Shown piece by piece: positions 42,175 through 51,054 of a stretch of 64,000 nucleotides of DNA. The stretch comes from Aquimonas sp044377145. Its GTDB lineage: Bacteria; Pseudomonadota; Gammaproteobacteria; Xanthomonadales; Xanthomonadaceae. Both the position numbers and the translations under genes were made by a program. The stretch covers positions 66,816-130,815 of the forward strand of contig NZ_JBILJQ010000004.1 of the NCBI RefSeq assembly GCF_044377145.1, read 5' to 3'. Each line of letters opens with the position of its first letter. Within the stretch, counting starts at the first letter, position 1. The notes beneath the pieces are model-generated. The model was not told the origin of the DNA. It saw only the letters and a program-made list of their open reading frames with translations, and ran no database searches.

Positions 42175-43353
42175 TCACAGACGGTGGCTCTGATCGCCGA
42201 ACGCGAACTGATCTTCGCAGTCGACGCCGCGCGCCAGCCCCATCACCTGGAAGCGCTCGCCCATCTCCGAGGGCAGGATCAGGCGCTTGGCCTCCAGTGC
42301 CCGCCGATGCGCGCCCACGGCATCGGCAGGGCCGGCCTCGACGTGCTGCTGCAGGCCGTTGTTGAGCAGGAACGCCGCCTGGCTGCTGTAGCCGGCAAGC
42401 TCCAGCCCGGCGTGCTGACCGGCTTCGGCCACGGCGGTGAAATCGACCGAGGCAGTGATGTCCTGCAGGCCGGGCAGCACAAAGGGGTCGGCATGTACGC
42501 GATGCCGGTAGTGGCACAGCAGGGTGCCCTGCTCGCGCTCGGCCAGGTAGAACTCCCGCCGCGGATAGCCGTAGTCGACAAACAACACCAGGCCCTGCGC
42601 CAGCGCGCCACAGACCGCGTCCAGCCAGTACGGCAGCTGCGGCAACAGTTCAGAGGTGTAGCCATCGGCAAACGCGCGGCCCAGGCTGCGCTCGACGTGC
42701 CGAACCGCCGCGCTCACCAGCATGTCGGCCGGCCGCTCGCAGAAGGCGAAAGCCTCACCGTGCAGGCAGACGCTCTGCTCCATCACTTCACCGCCGCTCA
42801 TCACGAAACGGGTGGTCGGCAGTGCGTCCAGCACCTCGTTGGCGAACAGCACGCCGTTCCAGTCGTCGTCGGGCAGGCGGTCCAGCCAGCGCACACGCTC
42901 GAAGATACCGGCATCGAGCTCAGCCTGCAGGCGCTCACGCTGACGCTCGCGCAGGTCGGCACTGGGTTCCAGAATCCAATAGCCGGCCGGCAGCGCGTTG
43001 CGCGCCGCCAGCGCCGGCAGCACGGCGGCCGCAAATGCGCCGCTGCCGCCGCCGAGCTCGAGAAAGCAGCCTTCGCCCTTGAAGCGCCGCAGCACCGGCG
43101 CCGTCGCTTCGGCGATGCAGGCCGCGAACAGGCCGCCCAGCTCGGGCGCAGTGACGAAATCACCGGCGGCGCCGAACTTGGTCGCGCCGGCGCTGTAGTA
43201 GCCGAACCCGGGCGCATAGAGTGCCAGCTCCATGTAGCGCGAGAACGCGATCGCGCCGCGGTTGGCGCGGATCTCGGCAGCGATCAACTCGCGCAAACGC
43301 GCGCTGTGCGCCTGTGCCTCGGGCGAGGGCTCCGGCAGGTCGAGAGGAATCAT
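42175..43353 (-). CDS. MidA/NDUFAF7-like SAM-dependent methyltransferase (COG1565)
   Basis: 392 residues. Relative of mitochondrial NDUFAF7/MidA, which methylates an arginine of complex I; the bacterial target is unproven. Family marks: LRELIAAEIRANRGAIAFSR at the start, YAPGFGYYSAGATKFGAAGD, FVTAPELGGLFAACIAE, the SAM-binding FLELGGGSGAFAAAVL, and VLFANEVLDALPTTRF. It is divergent from a pteridine-reductase-like SDR over a 101-bp spacer and followed by VanZ. Confidence 0.92.
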   Translation of the reverse strand: MIPLDLPEPSPEAQAHSARLRELIAAEIRANRGAIAFSRYMELALYAPGFGYYSAGATKFGAAGDFVTAPELGGLFAACIAEATAPVLRRFKGEGCFLELGGGSGAFAAAVLPALAARNALPAGYWILEPSADLRERQRERLQAELDAGIFERVRWLDRLPDDDWNGVLFANEVLDALPTTRFVMSGGEVMEQSVCLHGEAFAFCERPADMLVSAAVRHVERSLGRAFADGYTSELLPQLPYWLDAVCGALAQGLVLFVDYGYPRREFYLAEREQGTLLCHYRHRVHADPFVLPGLQDITASVDFTAVAEAGQHAGLELAGYSSQAAFLLNNGLQQHVEAGPADAVGAHRRALEAKRLILPSEMGERFQVMGLARGVDCEDQFAFGDQSHRL

Positions 43354-43454
43354 TTCTGGGCTCGCGAGAACGGGCGCAATGCGCCCTTCGTGATGGAATC
43401 TTCAGCGCCCAGCGCGGACACTGCGGCCTGATCCAAGGCCCCGAAGGATAGCGC

Positions 43455-44210
43455 ATGCCCCCTGCCCCCTTATCCGTCCAGCTGGCGCCCGTGGCCCTGA
43501 TTACCGGCGCCGCGCGCCGGGTCGGCGCGGTGATCGCGCGTCGTCTGCACCGCGAGGGCTATGACCTCGCCCTGCACTACCGCAGCTCTACCGACGCCAT
43601 GCTGGCGCTGGAGGAAGAACTCGAGTCGATGCGTCCGGGCAGCGTGCTGTCGATCCATGCCGAACTCGGCGACAGCGCGGCCGCTGATGCTTTGATCGGC
43701 GCGACGCTGGCGCGCTTCGGCCGGCTCGATGCGCTGATCAACAATGCATCGACCTTTTACCCGACCCCGATCGGTCAGGCCGAAGGCACCGATTGGGACG
43801 TACTGTTCGCCAGCAACGCGCGCGCGCCGTTCTTCCTCAGCCAAGCCGCGGCACCCTGTTTGCGAACGCACCGCGGCGCCATCGTGAACCTGGTCGATGT
43901 GTACGCCGAACGCCCCTTGGCCGAGCACACGATCTACTGCATGGCCAAGGCGGCGCTGCTGATGATGACCCTGTCGCTGGCCAAGGAGCTCGGCCCGGAG
44001 GTGCGGGTCAATGCGGTGGCGCCCGGCGCAGTCATGTGGCCGGAGGGCGGCAAGCCCAGCGGCGAGCAACAGGCCCTGCTCGAAAAGACCGCGCTGAAAC
44101 GCCCCGGCCGCGCCGAAGACGTCGCCGAGGCCGTCGCCTACCTGCTGCGGGCGGAATACACCACCGGCACGGTGCTGCGGGTTGACGGCGGGCGGGCGCT
44201 GAATCTGTAG
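43455..44210 (+). CDS. SDR family pteridine reductase (FolM/PTR1-like)
   Basis: Short-chain dehydrogenase of 251 residues, probably NADPH-dependent, reducing dihydrobiopterin, dihydromonapterin or dihydrofolate. Motifs: ALITGAARRVGAVIARRLH (the TGxxxRxG form typical of pteridine reductases), LALHYRSS, LINNASTFYP, the catalytic Tyr and Lys in TIYCMAKAAL, and NAVAPGAVMWPEGG, the PTR1-like C-terminal loop. The first codons allow an ATG at 43455; the GCATGCC context shows no strong Shine-Dalgarno. Convergent with the hybrid kinase, 18 bp apart. Confidence 0.88.
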   Translation: MPPAPLSVQLAPVALITGAARRVGAVIARRLHREGYDLALHYRSSTDAMLALEEELESMRPGSVLSIHAELGDSAAADALIGATLARFGRLDALINNASTFYPTPIGQAEGTDWDVLFASNARAPFFLSQAAAPCLRTHRGAIVNLVDVYAERPLAEHTIYCMAKAALLMMTLSLAKELGPEVRVNAVAPGAVMWPEGGKPSGEQQALLEKTALKRPGRAEDVAEAVAYLLRAEYTTGTVLRVDGGRALNL

Positions 44211-44228
44211 CGGAGGCCTGATTCCGCG

Positions 44229-47200
44229 CTACCCCAGCAGCCGCCCCATCAGACTGCGCAGCGCCAGCGGCTTCAGCGGCTTGTGCAGCAGCCAGCAGCC
44301 GGCCTCGGCGACCTGGCCGCGCACGCCTTCGCTGTGGTCGGCGGTGATGATCACGCAAGGAATGCGCGCGGCGGCGGCGCCCAGACTGGCGCGCAGCTTG
44401 AGGCCGGTGAAGTCGCCATCAAGGTGATAGTCGAGCAGCAGCAGATCGGGCGGGCTGGAGACCAGCGCCGCGCGCACGTGCACAGGATCGGCCAGTGCCA
44501 GCACATCGCAGCCCCAGCCGCTCAGAAGGGCCTGCATGCCGCCGAGTACGCCGGGATCGTTGTCGATCACCAGCACGCGGGCGCTGAAGGCCGGCGCGGG
44601 CACCGATGCGACCACGGGCACAGGCGCCTGAGCTGCCGCTGCGCGCTGCAGCCGGATCGCGAAGCAGGTGCCGTGGCCCAGCCGCGACTGCAGGCGGATC
44701 GGATGCTCCAGGAGGCGGGCGATGCGCTCGGCGATCGACAGCCCGAGCCCAAGCCCCTGCCCGCCGCGATCGAGCCGCCGGAACTCCTCGAAGATCAGGC
44801 TCTGATCTTCGGGCGCGATGCCGGGGCCGCTGTCGTAGACGCCGATCTCGGCCTGCCCGACACGGCGACGCACGCCGAGCACGATGTGTCCCACCTGGGT
44901 ATAGCGAACCGCATTGGCAAGAAAGTTCTGTAGCACCCGGCGCAGCAGCTGCGGATCCGAGCGCACCCACAGTCGGGTATGCGGCGCGCGCAGCTGCAGT
45001 CCTTTTTCGGCCGCCATCAGGCTGAACTCGGCGGCCAGGCCCTGCAGCAGCGGATCGAGCGCGAAGGCCTCGATCTTCGGCACCAGGCCGCCGGCATCCA
45101 GCCGTGAGATGTCGAGCAGACCCGCAAGCAGGACTTCCGCCGAGCTCAAGGCGGCATCGATATTGCCCAGCGGCGCCGCCACCGCGGGGTCGCTGACCCG
45201 CTGCTGCAGCGCGTGGGTGAACAGATGCGCTGCATTGATCGGCTGCGCGAGGTCATGGCTGACCGCGGCCAGAAAGCGCGTCTTGGCGCGATTGGCGCGC
45301 TCGGCCTCGGCGCGCGCGGCGCGGTACTCGGCGGTGCGCGCCGTCACCCGCTGCTCCAGGGTTTCGTTGACCTGCTTCAGCTCGGCTTCGGCGCTGCGGA
45401 AAGCGGTAACGTCAGTGAACGTTGCCACGAAGCCGCCACCAGGCATCGGGTCGCCGCGGATCTCGACGATGCGGCCGTCCGGGAAACGACGCTCGGCGAC
45501 GTAGGGCGTGCCGGCGCGCATATGGGCGATGCGCTTCTCGACTTCCGGGCCGACCGCATCGACCTGCACAAAGCCGCGCGCCAGATTGTGCCGCACCAGC
45601 TCGGCGACCGGCACCCCGACCTTCAGCAGGGCGTCGTCGAAATCGAACAGGCGCTGGTACACGCCATTCCAGGCCACCAGCCGCAGCTCGCGATCGACCA
45701 CGCTGATGCCCTGGGCCATGTTCTCCAGCGCAGCCTCGAGCACGCGCTGGTTGAAGCGCAGCGCGATCGAGGCCTCGCCCACGATCGCGGCCACGGCTTC
45801 GAGATCTCGCCCATGCGCGCGCCGCGCCGCATCCATCAGCAGCCGTGCCGAGGCCGCGCCAAGCACGGTGGCGAGTTCGGCCTCGACGCGGGCTTCGGCT
45901 TCAGCGTCGAGCAAGCTGTCGTCGGCACCTGCGGGCAGCAGGGCCTGCACCCGCAGTTCGGGCAGGAAGCGTCGCGCCACATCACCCAGGGTGCCGCGAT
46001 CGAGGCCAGCCAGCGGACGCAGCTCCTCGCGGCGCGAGCCGTGCGCGAAGGCGTAGGTCACGCCGATGCCGAGCGCCAGGCTGAGCACCAGCGCGCGGGT
46101 GCTGCGGCTCCAGCCCGACAGGCCGAACATCGAGTCCGGTGCCAGCCACTCGATGCCGAAGGGGCCGTGCTGCAACCAAACGCTGCTGGGCGCGAAAGCC
46201 TCGACCAGGCTCGGCAGCAACAGCAGCCAGCACCAGATCGCAAACCCCGCCAGCAGCCCGACCAGCACCGCACGCGGCGGCGTCTGCGGGCGCCAGATCG
46301 CAAAGCCCAGCGCCGGCGCCAGGGTTGCTACGGCCGAGAACGACAGCGCACCGATATCGGCCAAGGCCTCGGAGCCGGCGATCGCCCGGCTGTACATCCA
46401 GGCCAGCAGCACCACGCCGAGGATGATCAAGCGGCGCTGCAGCAACACGCTGCCGCGCAGATTGCCGCCGGCGCGTTCGCCCCAGCTGCCGCGCAGCAGC
46501 AGCGGCGCCAGCCAGTGATTGCCGATCATCAGGCTCAAGGCCAAGGTGGCCAGGATCACCATGCCGGTGGCCGCCGACAGCCCGCCGAGGAAGCCCAGTA
46601 CCGCCAGCGCGTTGTGGCCTTCCGACAGCGGCAGTGCCAGCACGTACAGATCGGACGGCACGCCGAGTGGCGCCAGCACAGATGCGCCAGCGGCCGCGAT
46701 CGGCAGCACCGGCAGGGCGATCAGCAGCATGTACAGCGGGAACAGCCAGCGCGCGGTGTGCAGGTGGCGCTCTTCCCGACACTCGACCACGCCGACGTGG
46801 AACTGGTGCGGCAGGGTGAACATCGCCAGCACGCCCAGCGCGACCAGGGCCGGAAATCCGCTGGCGCCGTCCGTCGTCGGCACCGGCGGCGTGCTGACGT
46901 CGAAGTTCAGCAGCACGAACACGCCGAGCACGCCCATCGCACCCAGCTTCAACAGCGACTCCAGCGCCATCGCCAGAACCAGGCCGCGGTTGTGCTCGGC
47001 GGCGCTGGCGCTGCGGGCGCCGAACAGCATCGCGAACAGGGCCATCGCCAGCGCCACATACAGGGCCACGTCCTGCCATGCCGGGGTGTCGAGCGCATTG
47101 CCGCGGGTCAGCAGGCTGAAGCTCATCGCCACGGCCTTGAGCTGCAGGGCGATGTAGGGCAACACGCCAAGCACGGCGACCAGGGTGACTGCAGCCGCCA

Positions 47201-47543
47201 ATGAAGAACTCTTGCCGAGGCGCGTGGCGATGAAATCGGCCAGCGAGGTCGCCCGCTGCGCCCGCGCCAGCCGCACCAGTTTCAGCATCAGGCCAAGGCC
47301 CAGTGCGTACAGCAGCATGGTGCCGATGAAGGTCGGCGGCAGCCACCAGCCCGAGCGCGCCGCCTGGGTGACGGTGCCATAGAAGGTCCACGAGGTGCAG
47401 TAGACCGCCAGCGAGAGTCCGTACACCCAGTGCCAGTGTGCTTCGAGCAGACGCGGCCGACGCTCGCCCAGCACCGCGGCGCCGAACAGCAGGCTCAGCC
47501 AGATCAGGCTGCTGATGATCAGCAGGGCGACGGTCATTGCCAT
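44229..47543 (-). CDS. Hybrid histidine kinase with N-terminal Na+/solute symporter domain (CrbS-like)
   Basis: 1104 residues. The first ~500 form a SLC5/PutP-like transporter of about 12-13 helices (ALGLGLMLKLVRLARAQRAT, SLADFIATRLGKSSSLAAAV). A short linker leads to a PAS domain (about 600-715, GISVVDRELRLVAWNGVYQR), a coiled coil, HisKA with SHDLAQPINAAHLF (phospho-His in SHD), HATPase (DSGPGIAPEDQ, GQGLGLGLSIAER) and a C-terminal receiver with LLLDYHLDGD holding the phospho-Asp. Proteins of this build (CrbS, NahK-like) sense or import acetate or other carboxylates and control acetyl-CoA synthetase or virulence through a LuxR-type regulator; no such regulator gene is adjacent. Confidence 0.92.
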   Translation of the reverse strand: MAMTVALLIISSLIWLSLLFGAAVLGERRPRLLEAHWHWVYGLSLAVYCTSWTFYGTVTQAARSGWWLPPTFIGTMLLYALGLGLMLKLVRLARAQRATSLADFIATRLGKSSSLAAAVTLVAVLGVLPYIALQLKAVAMSFSLLTRGNALDTPAWQDVALYVALAMALFAMLFGARSASAAEHNRGLVLAMALESLLKLGAMGVLGVFVLLNFDVSTPPVPTTDGASGFPALVALGVLAMFTLPHQFHVGVVECREERHLHTARWLFPLYMLLIALPVLPIAAAGASVLAPLGVPSDLYVLALPLSEGHNALAVLGFLGGLSAATGMVILATLALSLMIGNHWLAPLLLRGSWGERAGGNLRGSVLLQRRLIILGVVLLAWMYSRAIAGSEALADIGALSFSAVATLAPALGFAIWRPQTPPRAVLVGLLAGFAIWCWLLLLPSLVEAFAPSSVWLQHGPFGIEWLAPDSMFGLSGWSRSTRALVLSLALGIGVTYAFAHGSRREELRPLAGLDRGTLGDVARRFLPELRVQALLPAGADDSLLDAEAEARVEAELATVLGAASARLLMDAARRAHGRDLEAVAAIVGEASIALRFNQRVLEAALENMAQGISVVDRELRLVAWNGVYQRLFDFDDALLKVGVPVAELVRHNLARGFVQVDAVGPEVEKRIAHMRAGTPYVAERRFPDGRIVEIRGDPMPGGGFVATFTDVTAFRSAEAELKQVNETLEQRVTARTAEYRAARAEAERANRAKTRFLAAVSHDLAQPINAAHLFTHALQQRVSDPAVAAPLGNIDAALSSAEVLLAGLLDISRLDAGGLVPKIEAFALDPLLQGLAAEFSLMAAEKGLQLRAPHTRLWVRSDPQLLRRVLQNFLANAVRYTQVGHIVLGVRRRVGQAEIGVYDSGPGIAPEDQSLIFEEFRRLDRGGQGLGLGLSIAERIARLLEHPIRLQSRLGHGTCFAIRLQRAAAAQAPVPVVASVPAPAFSARVLVIDNDPGVLGGMQALLSGWGCDVLALADPVHVRAALVSSPPDLLLLDYHLDGDFTGLKLRASLGAAAARIPCVIITADHSEGVRGQVAEAGCWLLHKPLKPLALRSLMGRLLG

Positions 47544-47568
47544 CGCCCCGGCTCTGGCAGGCGCGCGA

Positions 47569-48582
47569 TCAGACGCCCAGCGCAGTCAGCGCGCGCGCCA
47601 GCCACTGGATCTGCGCGCCAGCGCGGGTGTCGTAGTCGGCGCCGGTGTAGCCCCACCAGTCCCAGCATGCGTTCGGATTCAAGGGCGCGAAGCTCGCGCG
47701 GGTCTGCGGATAGAGTACGACCACGCCATAGGCATCGGCCCAGCGATTGAAGCCGGCCTCGCGCACGAAGGCCTCGCCCACCGCATCGGCGTTCTGCTTG
47801 CAGCCATGAAACGCGACCAGCAGGCCGCAGCTCGAATCCGCGCACTGCGGCGGCACGTACAGGTAGCCGCTGTCGGCCAGATTGGGTTCGGGGCCATCGC
47901 CACGCACGGCGTTCTGGTCGAACTTGCGCAGTGTGCCCGCCGCGTCCACCGGTGCCCGCGGCGAAGCGCCGTAAAGCGCCGTAAACACCGCCGCCGCGGC
48001 GTCGAACCCACAGGCAGCGAGGAAGGGAGATTCTGAGGACGAACAGTTCCCGCCCTCCCCGGCGGTCGACAGCAGATGGCCATAGGCGCCATCCAGCGTC
48101 GCCTCGACCTGCAAGCCCGGCGCATCGGCGACCAGCCCGCGATAGAACTCGACCGCCACCGCACCCACAGTCGGTGCCACCTTGTCGTCCTGGGCGCCGT
48201 GCAGCACCAGTACACGATCGCCAGCCAAGCCCTGCAGCGGCGGCACGTTTCCGGCGGCGGCCAATGCGCGGACTTTGCTCAGCAACGGATCAAGCGCGGG
48301 CGGTGCCGGCTTGGCGGTCATGCAGGCACCGAGCGCGACATTGAGATCGCCACCGGCGCAGCCGTAAGGGCCACCGGCGATCAGTGCAGCGCCCTGGATG
48401 CGATCGGACAGGGCGATATGCGCCTGCGTTGCCATGTAGGCGCCGGACGATAGACCGACGACGGCGACACGCTCGGCATCAATCGACAAAGCGGGCAGCG
48501 CGGGCGCTTCGGCGTGGCTGCTGCAGCCAGCCAGTGTGGCGGCGCTGAGCAGGGCGCAGCTCACTGCGGTTCGAATGGACAT
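47569..48582 (-). CDS. PHB-depolymerase-like alpha/beta hydrolase, lipoprotein
   Basis: 337 residues from the ATG at 48582 (AGGTGG upstream). Lipoprotein signal SAATLAGC, Cys at about 20. The alpha/beta hydrolase core has the nucleophile elbow GLSSGAY, the aspartate region VLHGAQDDKVAPTVG and a late VAFHGCKQNADAVG. These match extracellular poly(3-hydroxybutyrate) depolymerase-like esterases, which also include polysaccharide esterases; no substrate-binding domain is attached, so the target may be oligomers. It lies 25 bp before the hybrid kinase gene on the same strand. Confidence 0.82.
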   Translation of the reverse strand: MSIRTAVSCALLSAATLAGCSSHAEAPALPALSIDAERVAVVGLSSGAYMATQAHIALSDRIQGAALIAGGPYGCAGGDLNVALGACMTAKPAPPALDPLLSKVRALAAAGNVPPLQGLAGDRVLVLHGAQDDKVAPTVGAVAVEFYRGLVADAPGLQVEATLDGAYGHLLSTAGEGGNCSSSESPFLAACGFDAAAAVFTALYGASPRAPVDAAGTLRKFDQNAVRGDGPEPNLADSGYLYVPPQCADSSCGLLVAFHGCKQNADAVGEAFVREAGFNRWADAYGVVVLYPQTRASFAPLNPNACWDWWGYTGADYDTRAGAQIQWLARALTALGV

Positions 48583-48621
48583 GTCGGGCCACCTCGTGGA
48601 TTGGGAGATCAAGCACACTGC

Positions 48622-48660
48622 AAAAAAAGACGGCCGGCCTTCGTTCGAAAGCCGGCCGGC
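48622..48660 (-). terminator. Rho-independent terminator of the TonB-dependent receptor gene
   Basis: Read on the minus strand, gccggcc / ggccggc form a strong stem (arms at 48632-48638 and 48651-48657) followed by gtc and a run of seven T (48623-48629 as A on the plus strand). It lies 36 bp after the receptor stop codon. Confidence 0.9.
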
Positions 48661-48695
48661 GCGGGGAGCGCGATCAAACTGTCGGTGAACGGCGA

Positions 48696-50876
48696 TCAGA
48701 ACTCGTAGTTGGCAGTCAGGCTGACCGTACGCGGCGCGCCGTAGAAGCCGGACAGCACGCCGAGCGCACCGATGTTGTAGCCAGTGGTGCGGTACTCCTT
48801 GTCGGCCAGGTTGGCGCCGTCGAGCGAGAAGCGCCAGGGGCCGGCGGTCTGCCAGATCAGGCTGGCCGACACCAGGCCGTAGCCGGGTTGCTTGATCGCC
48901 TCCGAGAGGTCAGTGGTCGGGTACACCTCGTCCTGATAGCTGTAGCTGAGTCGACTGGTGACACTGCCGCCGCTGGCCAGCTGCAGGGTGTGCAGGCCGG
49001 TGATCGCGGCCGAGAACTCCGGCGCATTGGTGAACTTCTGCGCGTTGGCGACATTGGCTCCGGAGGTGATGAACTCGTCGTACTTGGCGTCCAACCAGGC
49101 GAAGTTGCCCTGCAGGCTGAAGCTCGATGACAGCAGGGCCTGATACTCGAGCTCGACGCCCTTGACCGTGCCCTTGCCGGCATTGGCGAAGTCGCCGAAG
49201 AAGGTCGGAGGCGTGCTGCCTGGCACTTCGGTGAACACCGACAGCTGGATGTCTTTGTAGTCGCTGTTGAAGTAGGCCAGGTTGACGAACAGGCGCTCGT
49301 CGAGGAAGGCGTTCTTGGCGCCGATCTCGAAGGTGGTGACGGTTTCATCGTCGAACGGCAGGCGTGAGCGCGGCACTGCGACTGCCTGCGCTCTGATATT
49401 GAATCCGCCCGACTTGAAGCCGCGGCTGGCCAAGCCGTACAGCAACACCTGGTCGCTCAGCTTGTAGTCCAGCGAGATCTTCGGCGAGAAGTTCTGAAAG
49501 CTGATCGAGTCCTCGAAATCAGCCGCCACCACGCCGCTCGGGCGGGTGAAGGTCGCATCGGTGTAGCCGATGTTGTAGACGTCGACCGACTTCTTCTCGT
49601 CGGTGTAGCGGCCGCCCAGGGTCAACGCCCACTGCGGTGCAAAGTCCCAGGTGAACTCGCCGTACAGGGCCACGCTGTCGGTGTCGACCGTGCCCTGGGT
49701 GTCGCCGAAGGACAGCCCGAAGAAGTTGTTCAGCACCTGGCCGCCGGCCGAGCCGCTGAACCAGTACAGCCCGGTCACACCGCGCACCGCGCCGCCGGTG
49801 TCGTAATTGAGCTGGAATTCCTGCGACAGCTGATCGTCGGAGTAGAACGCTTTGACGTCGGCCAGAGTGTTCGGCAGCGTATCGAAATCGATATTGGTTT
49901 CGGTGTCGGATTCGCGGTAGGCGGTGACCGATTTCAGCACCCAGGCGTCGCCCAGGTTCCAGCTCAGCGTGGCCGAAGCCCCGAGCATCGAGGTGTCGTT
50001 GATGTTGGGCATGCCGTTGCGAACATCGAAGCGGTCATCCAGCGGCAGCGCGGTCGGCGCAAACCGATTCCGCGCCAGCAGCTGCGCACCGCGCACGCCG
50101 CTCTGATCGTCCATCCAGTCGACGCTGAACTTGGCGGTGAAGTCCGGCGAGCCGACATAGCCCAGGCTGGCGCGGGCGGCCAGGATTTCCTTGTCGGACA
50201 CTTCCTGCTGGGTGATCACGTTCTTGCCGAAGCCATCGCGGTTGAGCGAAGCCACCGCCAGCCGGCTGACCCAGCCGCTGCCCAGCGGCAGGTTGACGCT
50301 GCCCTTGGCGTCGAGCTGGTTGTAGCTGCCGATCGTCACCGAGCCCTTGCCGTAGAACTCCTCATCAAGGTCCGAAGACACGTACTTGATCGCACCGCCG
50401 ATGGTGTTCTTGCCATACAGCGAGCCCTGCGGACCGCGCAGCACTTCGATCCGCTGCACGTCGAACACATCCAGCAGCGCGCCCTGCGGACGTGCGATGT
50501 AGACGTCGTCCAGATACAGACCCACGCCAGGGTCAACGCCCCACAGGGGGTCGCTCTGACCGACTGCGCGGATGTATGCCGTGAGCGTGCTGGACGAGCC
50601 GCGCGCGGCATACACGGTGAGGTTGGGCACGAAGGCGTCGAGGTCACTCAGGTCCTGCACGTCGAGCTTGTCGAGACCATCGGCGGTGAACGCGGTCACT
50701 GCCACCGGCACGTCCTGCAGCGATTCCTCGCGCTTGCGCGCGGACACAGTGATCGCGCCGAGCGTGGTGGCCTTGGCTTCGTCGCCTTGCGCGGCGCTGG
50801 CGGCGGACTGCGCCGAGACGGCATAGGGTGCGACCAGCAGTGCACCGATGATGAAGCTGAGCGGCTTGCGCGTCAT
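48696..50876 (-). CDS. TonB-dependent receptor
   Basis: Outer-membrane 22-strand active transporter, 726 residues, with GGAGGGG before the ATG. Signal peptide (about 1-28, ending SAQSAASA). The TonB-box region is about TTLGAITVSARKREES, the plug has VPVAVTAFTADGLDK and IEVLRGPQGSLYGKNTIGGA, and the barrel ends VSLTANYEF with the terminal Phe. The plug wording (LQDVPVAVTAF, GLYLDDVYIARPQGALLDVF) is typical of the sphingomonad/xanthomonad receptors for organic nutrients rather than classical siderophores. It is divergent from a GntP permease, suggesting a carboxylate or sugar-acid substrate. Confidence 0.93.
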   Translation of the reverse strand: MTRKPLSFIIGALLVAPYAVSAQSAASAAQGDEAKATTLGAITVSARKREESLQDVPVAVTAFTADGLDKLDVQDLSDLDAFVPNLTVYAARGSSSTLTAYIRAVGQSDPLWGVDPGVGLYLDDVYIARPQGALLDVFDVQRIEVLRGPQGSLYGKNTIGGAIKYVSSDLDEEFYGKGSVTIGSYNQLDAKGSVNLPLGSGWVSRLAVASLNRDGFGKNVITQQEVSDKEILAARASLGYVGSPDFTAKFSVDWMDDQSGVRGAQLLARNRFAPTALPLDDRFDVRNGMPNINDTSMLGASATLSWNLGDAWVLKSVTAYRESDTETNIDFDTLPNTLADVKAFYSDDQLSQEFQLNYDTGGAVRGVTGLYWFSGSAGGQVLNNFFGLSFGDTQGTVDTDSVALYGEFTWDFAPQWALTLGGRYTDEKKSVDVYNIGYTDATFTRPSGVVAADFEDSISFQNFSPKISLDYKLSDQVLLYGLASRGFKSGGFNIRAQAVAVPRSRLPFDDETVTTFEIGAKNAFLDERLFVNLAYFNSDYKDIQLSVFTEVPGSTPPTFFGDFANAGKGTVKGVELEYQALLSSSFSLQGNFAWLDAKYDEFITSGANVANAQKFTNAPEFSAAITGLHTLQLASGGSVTSRLSYSYQDEVYPTTDLSEAIKQPGYGLVSASLIWQTAGPWRFSLDGANLADKEYRTTGYNIGALGVLSGFYGAPRTVSLTANYEF

Positions 50877-51054
50877 TGTGGATTCCCCTCCTCAGATGTG
50901 TACGGCGGGGCTGTGGCCGGACAGCGCAGCTCCCGATGCTGTGCAGCCTAGGCGGCAGCTGCTGGGGCAACACTTGTACCTTCGTACAGTGACGGCCCGC
51001 ACGCCGCGACCCGAATACTCGCGGCCACTCCTAGATGCCGTGCGCTCCTTACCC
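50877..51054. promoter_or_regulatory. Divergent control region with a TGTAC-N4-GTACA palindrome
   Basis: 178 bp between the TonB receptor (minus) and GntP permease (plus). The palindrome tgtac-cttc-gtaca lies at 50975-50988, near the middle, and is the best operator candidate. Read left, the receptor's strong Shine-Dalgarno lies at about 50885-50892. No regulator gene is adjacent. Confidence 0.5.
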
